DNA from: Prorocentrum cordatum
Taxonomy: Eukaryota; Sar; Dinophyceae; Prorocentrales; Prorocentraceae
Direction: 5' to 3'
Length of the DNA: 64,000 nt
NCBI GenBank assembly: GCA_963575745.1
Contig: CAUYUJ010022534.1
Span: forward strand, 1-64,000
Position numbers and translations under genes: made by a program. Below the pieces are notes generated by a model. It was not told the DNA's origin. It searched no databases and saw only the letters and a list, made by a program, of their open reading frames with translations. Numbering within the stretch: the first letter of the stretch is position 1; every line of letters begins with the position of its first letter. Shown here piece by piece: positions 45,664 through 54,814 of this stretch.

Positions 45664-45787
45664 TGGGTCTCGAGGGCTCCTTGGGGTCTCTCGTGCTCCC
45701 CTGCCCGGCTGCACGCTGTGTGTCGCCCAACGGTCCGTGCGAGCGCGCAGGACCATCCCAGAGGAGAGCGGCCGCACGAGAATCTTC
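45664..45787 (+). repeat. Element D terminal repeat B2 (3' end)
   Basis: Second 124-bp copy, ending GAGAATCTTC, followed by unrelated sequence. Confidence 0.9.
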
Positions 45788-46473
45788 ACTGTTTTCCGCC
45801 CTGCGGGCGACTTCCCGACCCGCGGCGAGGAAGCCCGCCTTGCAGGTGCCCTGCCCCAGCAACCCGCCTGGCGAGCGTCTCACTTGTCTCGCCGGCGTCT
45901 CTTCGTCGTGCGGGGGCATTTTCTGAGCTGGGCGGCCCTGCGGATGCCTGCCCGTCCTGCGGGCGCCAGATCTCCACGCCTTGCGGGGCACACGACCAGC
46001 GGCAGGCGACCCGCCCGGGTAAATTGCGGGTGGCCACCAGCCCTGCGGATGCCCTGCCCGCATTGCGGGCGTCTTACCTCCACGTTTTGCATAGCCCCAA
46101 AATCGCGTAGCGGTTTGGAGGGCAGGAAAATCTTCAGGGAGGCCTTTGTAGGCTTCTTGGCTTCTGTGCCTCTGGGCTTCCTTCCTTCTCACAGCCTTGG
46201 CACCGCTGTGGTGCAGCGGAGTGGTGTCTCACAGCCTTTCGCTGCAGCGCAGCAGGCGGATGCTCACGGCCGTGCGCTGCATTGCAGCAGGTGGTTCTCA
46301 CGGGCGCGCGCTGCGTAGCAGCAGGCGGTTCCTCCTCCTTCTCCTGCCGTTGGTTGGTTGGTTGGTTGATTGGCGTGCCTTGGGCCGCGCTCCGCTGTTC
46401 CTGGGCTGGCAAGTGACGGCGGCGTCGCAGTGAAGGCTGCACGGGGGCCGGCGCGCACCGTCGTTCCCAGGCC
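45788..46473 (+). other. Unclassified interval between D and fragment E
   Basis: No gene. At 46103-46130 a diverged trace of the F-type junction occurs (AAAATCGCGTAGCGGTTTGG then AGGAAAATCTTC). Around 46210-46330 there are loose GCGCTGC(A/G)TAGCAGCAGGCGG repeats and a TTGG tract. Confidence 0.5.
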
Positions 46474-46930
46474 GTGCAGTGCAAGCGCGCCCATTGGGCT
46501 CAGCAGCGCCTGCAGCCAAACGCAGCGAAAAAGCTCGCTGGGAAACTCAGCTGGGGCTCGTCTGCAGTGTTCGGCCGTGCTGGACGGGTGCATTTGGCCC
46601 CGCTCTTTTACCGCGCGTCGCGCTGCAGTTCGTCTTTGTCTGGCCGCGTGGAGCGCGCGCTGCGCTGGTGGCTCTGCTTTCTGGTGTGCGTGCCCCAGCG
46701 AATGGTTCCCTGCGCCAGTCCACTCGCTAGAACTCGGTGCATCGTCTATTCCGACGCAACAGGGCATGGCAACGTGGCGTGGGCCATCTGTCTGCCTAAT
46801 GCGCGGTTTTGGGCGGCTTCCCAGGTGCCTAAAGCTGTGTGGCGCTGGGCGTGCTTCAGAAAAACACAAATTGCTACGTGGGAGTTGCTGCAGTGGCTTC
46901 TGGGGCAAGGCCTCGGGGACCTCGATGTGC
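46474..46930 (+). pseudogene. Fragment E: RNase H piece of a G-type pol
   Basis: It encodes the connection and early RNase H: KKLAGKLSWGSSAVFGRAGR, VHLAPLF, RVERALRWWL, IVYSDATGHG and ATWELLQW. It is closest to element G pol but has lost the LAAICA stretch after the glutamate motif. It breaks off at GLGDLDVP, before the third aspartate. It has no RT domain. It lies about 27 nt before the gag start of element G, so it may mark a deletion or recombination that replaced G's leader. Confidence 0.83.
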
Positions 46931-46957
46931 CGCCAACTGTCCTTCGGCTTCTCGGCG

Positions 46958-47027
46958 ATGTCCTTTGAGCAGTCTGAAGTGTCTGCGTTCGTCCAGGCTC
47001 TCCCCCAGCACGCCTTCAACGGGGCCG
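46958..47027 (+). pseudogene. Gag N-terminus of element G, cut by element F
   Basis: Starts MSFEQSEVSAFVQALP and reaches HAFNGAG, closely matching the openings of H and A (MSFS..., GAFNGAG, SAFNST). The reading continues without base loss at 51208 (K-A-A-A-E-E-W), showing that F inserted between two bases of one glycine codon with no target duplication. Confidence 0.87.
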
Positions 47028-47138
47028 GAAAATCTTCCTCCATCTCTCCAATGGGTTTGCGCCCTTGTGCGTACACAGGGCAAACACTAATCGCACGTCT
47101 GGCCGGCGATGCCTTGGGGCGAAAGCCACCAGTATCCC
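47028..47138 (-). repeat. Element F terminal repeat B2 (3' end)
   Basis: About 111 bp, AAAATCTTCCTCCATCTC to GCCACCAGTATCCC in plus orientation, matching B1 at 47674-47783 with a few substitutions. 47139-47288 is intervening sequence with one unit of the GGTGCGAGAATGGCGCTCAG repeat. Confidence 0.88.
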
Positions 47139-47288
47139 GGCCAGAGAGCGCAAAAACCCAGAGGGCGGGAGGGCGGGGAACAAAGACGCACCCCACATGC
47201 AGCCGCAACTGGAACACTCGGCGGTGCGAGAATGGCGCTCAGCGGCGCCTGACAAAGACAATCTGCGGCTACAATTTGGGCGCCAACC

Positions 47289-47673
47289 TTGAACAACAAC
47301 ACAGCAGCAATGACGGGGGACCCACGAGCTGGCCTTCGAACTTGAACAACACAGAGCACCCAGCACCAGACGCTCGAGAGGCAAACCCCCGACCTCCAGC
47401 ATCGAGCCCCGCCAGCTCCCGCGGAGCCACCAAGTGTGCGAGACGGGGCCACCTGCTCTCTCGGGAGAGCACGACGCGCATAAGGCAGAGCCGCTGGCCC
47501 TCTCAGGAAGGCACCAAGCATATGAAACAAGAGTGCCTGTCCATTATGGCACCTGGGCCCCAGTGCGCAAACCAAAGCCCCCCCCAGAGGCCAAGAGGAT
47601 AAGAGTGGATGACGATACGCTCCGTCGTCATATTTTCCTGCCTCACAAATCGCTTCGCGATTTGGAGGCTAAG
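47289..47673 (-). repeat. Element F terminal repeat A2
   Basis: About 385 bp, direct repeat of A1 (50828-51207). It contains ATGACGA...TCGTCAT and the hairpin AAATCGC-TTC-GCGATTT (about 47647-47663), which A1 has partly lost. Confidence 0.9.
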
Positions 47674-47783
47674 AAAATCTTCCTCCATCTCTCCAATGGG
47701 TTTGCGCCCTTGTGCGTACACAGGGCAAACACAAATCGCACGTCTGGCAAGCGATGTCTTGGGGCGAAAGCCACCAGTATCCC
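47674..47783 (-). repeat. Element F terminal repeat B1
   Basis: 110 bp, abutting A2. In element orientation it ends GGAAGATTTT. A CCAGGACATCCTGG near-palindrome and a GT tract (about 47846-47878) lie between it and the YR. Confidence 0.88.
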
Positions 47784-47847
47784 TGTGCACCCCAGGACAT
47801 CCTGGACAGACACATCCTGTGCAAACGTAGAACCCCAATGCACACAG

Positions 47848-47878
<31 letters not shown>

Positions 47879-47935
47879 GGAGTGTTGTATGCCGCAAGTA
47901 CATGTTCAACCTGCTATTTTTTTTTTCTTCTTCCG

Positions 47936-49418
47936 TCAGTCCTCGCCTGAAGAATCAGAGAACTCTATTAAGAATTCCGCTTCAACTAGCGTCCCACGGG
48001 CCTTGGCCGAGGCGTGCGCGAAGGCGGTGACTCCCCGCCAGCCGCCCGAGTAGAAAAGGGCAGCCGGGCCATTCGCCTGCACGACCTCCGTGGCCCAACC
48101 GCGGCGAAACGCATGGCTTCGGCGAATCCCAGAGCCTGCGCCGCAAGCTTCAAGCAAACCAAGGATTCGTTATATGAGATCCCCGAAAAGGGAGTGTTGC
48201 TGTCAGTCAATCTCCGCCTCAAGACGCATGTGCCGCATAGCGTCTTCCCTTGCAGTGCACAAATGCAACGACGAGACACTTCGACAGGTCCAGAGCAGCA
48301 CTTGCGATTTGTGAAAAAGTAATCCGGATGGCCTTGGTGCCTCCGGCGGTCGCCTCAAGCACAACCCGCGCCCGAGATTGACCCAATTGCAGCACCTCTC
48401 CGAAACGAAGGCAATAATGCCGTGCCACGACCCATGAATCGCCAATCTCTTCGTGGCCATTTTTGTAGCACCACTGCGCCAGTTTCCGAGTCTGATCGGC
48501 TGTCGCACGGATTTTGAAACGACGAATTGCTCTTCCAGATTTCTCTGCTCCACGTACCACACGTCCTGTGTCAAGCAGCGCCCCGACAGGTGTCCGCGTC
48601 CACCGCAGGATAGTCCTCAAATGGGACAGATACTTGCCGAGAGAAGAAGCACTGCGAAAAAGGACCACGAACGCGTCCACCTTTGCCTCCGACGGCGGCC
48701 AAGGATCGAATCCGTGCAGAGAGCAACTTTGGCCATACAATCGAAGCGCCGAGGCGTGACCCCTCGCACTGGCCTTCCAGCCACAGAATTCGATCCACAT
48801 AGCTTCTCTTTCGAAATCCATTTCTGCAGTGCTTCCCGAGCGCCGTGTCGCTTCTGCCCGGGGCGTCTGCTCTGGAGGTGCCAACATCAACGTATCGACA
48901 GCCGCCATTGCGACAATCGCGTCGGCCAGTATGTCTGGCGAAGGCAATTGCGCAGACAGTCGTATCATGGTTCAAACTCCCAGCGCAGCCATTGCCCGTC
49001 TCTGCTTCGCAGCATCATGAGCAACACATGTACCTGCAATCTTTGGAACAGCAGCCGGAAGTGGTGCTCTAGCTTGCACGGGGCTCCCGGGGTTGGCATT
49101 GCAAGTGCCGGTTTGCGCGCAGATGGCTAGAAATTGCTTCACAAATGATACTGGCCAACGCTGAAGAGGAACCCAAATCATGCAAGCCTCTTCCGCCGAG
49201 ATGCCTTTGAAGTCGGAAGGACCCGTGGCGCCTTCGTCGAGCAATTCCCGTTCAAGAATATCGATCTCGGCCGACTCGCCAGAAACAGCACTGGCGCGGC
49301 GCAACAGAGGTGCAAGCCATGATTCCGTACGTGGACGAACATTTCTGCTCCGCTCAGCTGTGCCGCTGAGAGCGGCAGCCCGGCTAGAATCCAGAAAATT
49401 TTGCAAACCGCGATTCAT
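47936..49418 (-). pseudogene. Tyrosine recombinase of element F, frameshifted, nucleophile lost
   Basis: The ATG at 49418 opens MNRGLQNFLDSSRAAAL. Frames change near 48970, 48280 and 48130. Arg box RHYCLRFGEVL, cluster CIC-x7-CGTC, SHAFRRGWA and SGGW remain. The block corresponding to AFAYTSAK in element A reads AFAHASAK, so the putative nucleophile Tyr is His. With three frameshifts and this change the copy cannot encode an active recombinase. Confidence 0.86.
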
Positions 49419-49431
49419 CGCGGGCTGAAAA

Positions 49432-49448
49432 GAGCCGGCGGCTACGGA
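49432..49448 (-). promoter_or_regulatory. Spliced-leader-like motif before element F YR
   Basis: The minus strand reads TCCGTAGCCGCCGGCTC, 13 nt before the ATG. It matches the leader's first nine bases and its GGCTC, with a short altered centre. Confidence 0.45.
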
Positions 49449-49719
49449 AACGAAAACACGATGAATTCCGGTGTCAATCGCACGGAGGAAGAACTCAAAA
49501 GTTTTCGCTTGAGTATCGCGCTCCTTTGCGCTCTGCGCCGAACTGCCGCCGAAACCTGTTCCTCGAAACTTTGGCCTGAAGGCGTCTGCCCCGGCCACGC
49601 CGACAGGTGATGGAGATGATCTCTTTTCCGCTGCGCTCCGCTGCATTCTGTCAGTCTCCCTTCCATGGCACGGCAGCTGGCCACTGCCGCGGGATCTGCC
49701 GGAATCCGCGCTCTGCGAG

Positions 49720-50589
49720 TTAAGCGGCGGACGCTGCAAAAGACTCGCCCCTGGTAGGGCCGTCTGCCAAATTCAATTTGGGCGGTAATCATCCTGGCGG
49801 CTCGCGCCCCGGACGAGAGTATGAAGCGCGACGTTGCTATCAATGAATAAAATGGTTTCGCAATCCTTGAGCCCGTGCTCAATTAGGACTTGCACACTGC
49901 AGATGGCGGCCACAAGCTCCCATAGAGAGATCTGCGTACGGCGCTGCTGAGCCCAGCGCTTCGCCGCCGCAGGCACTGAAAAGCAGCGGACCACGACACA
50001 GCGCTGCACCTCGCGGGGGTGGAGATTCACGACTTGAGTCGGACAGGAGCCAAGAAAACGTCGCCACCACAAGAGCGCGTTCCGCACGCGCCTCGGAATT
50101 CTTGCGCTCCTGCAATTGGCTTGCCAGTGAGCAGCCAGATAAGCTCTGGCCCCGCGGCCGAAAACTACGGAACCGCCCCAGCTGAGCCGACCTGCCAAAC
50201 GTTTAGCTTCAGCTGGCCGGAGAGAATTGGCCTCTAAAGAGCAATCTATGCACCGGATCCACTTCTCGAGTTTCTCCCGACCAATCCAAAATGCAATGGC
50301 GCCTGGCCAAGCGCGGGCGCAAACTCCGAGCACAGTTGCGCTGGATGCATCGTCGACCGATTTCTTTTGGTCCAACTCCCATCCCAGGAGCTTTATCACC
50401 TGGCGGGTGCAGTTTGCAGTACCCCTCGGCCCTGCAACTTCGTATGAATCCTCTTCTGTACGATCTGCGGCAAACAGGTCGTCGACAAAGCGAGGCGAGG
50501 CAACTAAAAATTGCTGCGCTAAGAACGCCTGGACAAAACTGCCAAAACGATGCCAAGAATGCACCGAGCTTAAAGCCCCGAAAGGACAC
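49720..50589 (-). pseudogene. Pol remnant of element F
   Basis: It begins inside the RT at CPFGALSSVHSWHRF and keeps FVDDLFAAD, LLGWELDQKKSV and LAGRLSWGGSVVFGRGAR. The first RNase H aspartate block (YTDAxG) is deleted. LWELVAAI and LFIDSNVAL remain, then a gap removes the segment before KLNLADGPTRGES. The remnant ends with a TAA at 49720-49722. It is very similar to element A pol. The upstream break at 50589 falls directly after AAAGGACAC. Confidence 0.88.
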
Positions 50590-50827
50590 AGCCGCACCAG
50601 AAATGCACTCAGCGGTGCGAGAATGGCGCTCAGCGGCACCAAAAAAAGCACTCAGCGGTGCGAGAATGGCGCTCAGCGGCACCAGAAATGCACTCAGCCG
50701 TGCGAGAATGGCGCTCAGCGGCACCAGAAATGCAGTCAGCGGTGCGAACATGGCGCTCAGCGGCACCAGAAATGCACATGGCGCTCAGTGGCACCAAAAA
50801 TGCACTCGGCGGTGCGAGAATGGCGCT
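50590..50827 (-). repeat. 42-bp tandem repeat at element F deletion joint
   Basis: About 5.5 copies of a 42-bp unit, AGCGGTGCGAGAATGGCGCT then CAGCGGCACCAGAAATGCACTC, in plus orientation, with small indels. Single related units occur at about 36183-36220 and 47215-47260, next to other copies of the same A repeat, and reversed at about 57549-57590. Confidence 0.85.
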
Positions 50828-51207
50828 CTTGAACAACAACACAGCAGCAGTGACGGGGGACCCACGAGCTGGCCTTCGAACTTGAACAACACAGAGCACC
50901 CAGCACCAGAGGCTCGAGAGGCAAACCCCCAACCTCCAGCATCGGGCCCCGCCAGCTCCCGCGGAGCCACCAAGTGTGCGAGACGGGGCCACCTGCTCTC
51001 TCGGGAGAGCACGACGCGCATGAGGCAGAGCCGCTGGCCCTCTCAGGAAGGCACCAAGCATATGAAACAAGAGTGCCTGTCCATTATGGCACCTGGGCCC
51101 CAGTACGCAAACCAAAGCCCCCAGACGCCAAGAGGATAAGAGTGGATGACGATACGCTCCGTCGTCATATTTTCCTGCCTCCCAAACTTCGCGATTTGGA
51201 AGCTAAG
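50828..51207 (-). repeat. Element F terminal repeat A1 (5' end)
   Basis: 380 bp, direct repeat of 47289-47673. Its outer end AAGCTAAG abuts the resumed gag of element G. Confidence 0.9.
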
Positions 51208-52404
51208 CAAGGCGGCAGCGGAGGAATGGTGTTCCCTCCTGGTCGGCGTCGATCCGGCACCCAAGGCGCGCCACGACTTGTTTTGGTACTTGTCCGTGGG
51301 CCGCCTCCTCGCGGAGACTATGGGGACCACATCCCCGCTGGATTTCGCAGAGCCGGTCATGCGTGATATGATCACGACGGCCATCAAGCCTGGCGAAAAG
51401 CCGTATAGCGGCACCGATGGGGAGAGCAGTGATTTCCGGGGGTGGGCAGTGGCGCCAGCCCAGGTCGCCTTCGCGCTCCGCGTGCAGGAGAAATGTGGCA
51501 AGATGACGCCGCTTGCGCCGACCCCAGAAGCTACCCTCGCGTCCACGATGAGGGACTACCTTGAAGCACAAGCGGCCTCGCAGAAACGTTCAGCGAAGGC
51601 CTTGTCCTTCAAATTGGCGGACCGGGTCGCCGAGCTCGGCTTGCAGGACTTTCCAGAAGACGGGCTCCCTTCGGAGGAGAACTTGGCTGTCTTCGAGTCC
51701 GCTGGCCGGGTGGCCAGAGAGAAAGGGCGTCTCTACGTCGGGAGCGCCGAGGGGAAGGACTTGCAAAAGCACTTCCGGCCCCCTTGGTCCAAGCTTCCCC
51801 GGGTCGACGTACCAGTAGGAGGCGGCAGCGTCCCGGAGCGGCACCGCCAGATGGCGGAGTTCAAGAAGGCCAAGAGGGCGAGCGAGCTGGACTACCCCTC
51901 GTACGCTTGCTTCCAGTCGCACCTCCTCGATTGGAGCTCGTGCTGATGAAGGTCGTCACACCCGTGAACGTCCTGGGCTACACCCTGTTGCTCAGCAAGC
52001 TCTCAGAGGAGGGCGGCGGCGTGCGGACGCCGTACCAATACGACATACTCGCTGGGAGGTCCATGGCGAAAGCTTTGGAGAAGGGCGACGACCAGTGGAA
52101 GCGGTTCATGCGCAAGCTTGACACCGACCTGGTCCGCGACGCCAAAGACAAGGTCAAGGATCGGGCTTCCGAGGCGGCCAAGGCGAGCATCGGCAGGGGC
52201 GGCAGCGGCAAGGCCAGCGGCGGCAAGGGGAAGCTGGACGGCTCTTCGAAGGGCTCTTCCGGGGCAGCTGTGCCGGGCCCGCGGTCGCTGTCCCCGGTGG
52301 CGCCGCCGCGCTCGCGCAGCCCGTGGCCCCGCAAGCAGGGCGGCTGGGGCCAGCAGGACGGCTGGCAACAGCGCGGCGGCTGGGCACAGTCCAAAAAGAA
52401 GTGA
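51208..52404 (+). pseudogene. Gag-like ORF1 of element G, main part, one frameshift
   Basis: It continues from 47027 with AAAEEWCSLLVGVDPAPKAR, HDLFWYLSVGRLLAET, DFAEPVMRDM, a central PSEENLAVFESAGRVARE, YVGSAEGKDLQ and LDYPSYACFQSHLLDW. A frameshift near 51930 leads to VLMKVVTPVNVLGYTL, GGGVRTPYQYDILAGRSM and DLVRDAKDKVKDR. A Gly/Ser/Arg tail (SRSPWPRK, GGWGQQ) follows, ending SKKK before the TGA at 52402-52404, which is in frame with pol. Confidence 0.86.
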
Positions 52405-54575
52405 GCGGAGCAGCGCGGCAGCAGCAGCCCTTGCGGGTCTAGTTCGGAGGTCTCCCGCTTTGATGGGGAATCCGAGCCCTCTCACGCTCTCGGCGGCCAG
52501 CCTTGCCAGGCGGCGCCAGGTTTAAATGGGGAAATCCATGTTGAATACCCCGACTGTGCTGGGCTGTCCAGGCTGCGGGGTCTTGTAGATAGTTTCTTGC
52601 TCAGTGCAGGCGTGGGCGATTAAAGCCCTTTGGAGCACCTAGAGTGGGCACTTGCTTTGCCTCCGTGCGAGGATGCACCCGCGCCGCCGTCTGACGTGGC
52701 GGAGTGGCTCGAGAGAGAGCTGGCGCTGGACGGCGCTTCTCTGGCGCAGGCACGTTTTGACAGCTTGCAGTATTGGCGCGATCGTAAGCGAGTGCTGGGC
52801 CCGCTCTGGGCGGAACTGGCATCCTTGCCAGAGCACGTCCAAAGTGTTCTTGGTCCTAAGAAGAATCTGCTTGTGCTCGAAGAAATGCTGCAAGCCATAG
52901 GTTGGCCTGACCAGCGATTGGTGGTCGATTTAAAGCAAGGGTTCCCGCTGATCGGCGCACTTCCGCGAAGCGGGGTGCTGCCCAGCATTCCTTTTAGAAA
53001 GTGCTTGGAGAGCGCAGCTAGTTTAAGAGCGCAAGCTCAAGCGATTTACCAAGCCACCCTTTACCGTGTCCAGCGCCCAGTCGAGCTGGACCCCGCGGTC
53101 AGCCAGATTTTCGAAGCGAAATGCGAACGGGAAATAGCCGAAGGGCATGCCCGTTGGCGTTCTCTCCAGGACAGCTGCGTCCTGAGCGCCCGGTTCCCTG
53201 CGGGCGAAGGTTGGAAAGAGCGTGCGGGGACCTGGTCGCGCAGCGCGCGTTGTATAGACGATTTTTCTGCTTCCAAAGTTAACGAGGCTGTCTCTCCTGG
53301 CGAGACGGTGCAGCACGGCACTCTCGATAAGTTTCTGGCTGTGGTGCGCCAGGTCATGCTGGCCAGCGTCGGCGGAGCCGCGCTGCGCAAGGAGGATTTT
53401 GCCAATGCGTTTAAAACGCTGCCACTCGCAAGCTCGCACTTGCAATTTGCAGTTGTCACTTGGGCTTCTGCCGCAGCTCGTGGGCAATGCCTGCAGCTTT
53501 TCGCCTGCCCGTTTGGGGCCACGGCGTCAGTTTACAGCTGGGGGCGCTTTGGCGCTGCCATTCGTGCTTTCCTGGCGGAACTCTTCTGGGTATTTTTTCT
53601 CCGCTACGTAGACGATTTGTTCGGAGCGGACCGTGCCTTGGCAGGTGCCCCGTACCTAGCGACGCCTGCTGGCGCAACGGACGTCGCGCGGGCAGTTCTG
53701 ACTGATCTGCTCGGCTGGGAATTGGACAGTGGAAAAAAGGTGTCGGAGGCATCCTCTGCGCATGTCCTCGGTGTCAACGTGGAGCTCGACCAAGTGGCCA
53801 AAGAGCTCCATTTGACAATTCCTGCGGCAAAAGTCGAGCCGTGGTCAAGGCAAATTCGGCATTTTCTTTCCCTGGGGGCCATTTTGCCGAGTGAGGCGAG
53901 AAAACTCGCAGGTGAGCTCAGCTGGGGTGCAGCGGCCGCTTACGGACGAGCAGCACGGGTGCATTTGGCCCCTCTGTTCCGCCATGCGTCGGGGCGGAAT
54001 TCAAAAATGCCAGGGCGCGTCGAGCGTGCTCTGTGCTGGTGGCTTCGCTTTCTCAGCTGCGTGCCCCTGCGAGTGGTGCGTTGCGCACAGCCGTCTGCCC
54101 GGACCCGCTGCGTCGTCTACTCGGACGCAACGGGGCATGGAGACGTGGCGTGGGCCATTTGTCTGCCGGGGCGACTAGTTCCCGGTGCTGTGCGGCGCTG
54201 GGCGTCGTACAGGAAGACCCAGGTAGCCACGTGGGAGCTGCTCGCCGCGATATGCGCGTTACAGTGGCTCCTGGGTCTAGGCCTCGGCGATCTTGAGGTG
54301 CTTCTGTTCGTTGACAACAAGACGGCCCTGGGCGCCCTCATTCGAGGGTCGTCCAGGCAAGCAGACTGGAATGCACTTATCGGCGATCTGTGGCTCCGCG
54401 TCGCCAGCTCGGCAACACTTCTCTCTCTTGCTTTTACGTCCCCAATCATTTGAATCTCGCAGATGCGCCGACTAGGCCGCGAGAGAAGGCTGCAGCGCTC
54501 GGGGCTTTTCCCGTGTGCCGTGGATCACACCGCCAGACGCACCGTGGCTACAGTGAACCAGAGAAGCTGGCATAG
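52405..54575 (+). pseudogene. Pol (RT-RNase H) of element G, premature stop and late frameshift
   Basis: Open in the gag frame after TGA except for a TAA at 52621-52623, just before LEHLEWALALP. Motifs are RCIDDFSASKVNEA, LRKEDFANAFKTLP, CPFGATASVYSWGRF, YVDDLFGAD (Tyr form of the catalytic box), LLGWELDSGKKV and LAGELSWGAAAAYGRAARV. RNase H has VVYSDATGHG, ATWELLAAI and LFVDNKTAL. A frameshift near 54435 separates the last motif NLADAPTR, which ends at 54575. Confidence 0.88.
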
Positions 54576-54793
54576 CAGGGAGCAAGGAAAAGAGCGCAGC
54601 AAAATGGTCTCTGCATCGATCGTCGCAGTCATTCTCTGCTCTCCCATCGTTTGGAGGAACGTGCCGGCGTCATGCGCCTCGATGCGCGTTCTGGGTGCCT
54701 GTGCGAATCTTGGCAAGATCAGCGAAATCGCGCTCGGATGAGCAATCTGGGCACAGCAGCGCCTTCAGTGACATGTGCGCCCCAGAACCCCGG

Positions 54794-54814
54794 TCCGTAG
54801 CCGCTTTGGCCCAG
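54794..54814 (+). promoter_or_regulatory. Spliced-leader-like motif before element G YR (best match)
   Basis: TCCGTAGCCGC then TTTGGCCCAG, directly against the ATG at 54815. Compared with the dinoflagellate leader it has three substitutions and one missing A. Confidence 0.6.

Larger units (their letters stand above)
39136..45787 (+). mobile_element. Element D: degenerate YR retrotransposon with internal inversion
   Basis: Plus-strand sister of element C, highly similar across pol, YR and the 3' repeats: B1 45188-45311, A2 45312-45623, B2 45664-45787. It keeps the leader module and most of gag, which C has lost. No full A1 is found upstream; the 94-bp piece at 36837-36930 is a candidate remnant, so the 5' limit is a minimum. 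Gag is frameshifted, pol is cut by an 853-bp inversion and YR has several indels, so the copy is dead. Confidence 0.88.
47028..51207 (-). mobile_element. Element F: deleted YR retrotransposon nested in G gag
   Basis: 4180 bp on the minus strand with full split repeats: A1 (50828-51207), remnant pol, YR, B1 (47674-47783), A2 (47289-47673), B2 (47028-47138). Gag and the N-terminal half of pol are missing, replaced at 50590-50827 by a 42-bp tandem repeat. The remaining ORFs are frameshifted. Removing F exactly restores the gag frame of element G. F resembles element A in coding sequence. Confidence 0.9.
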
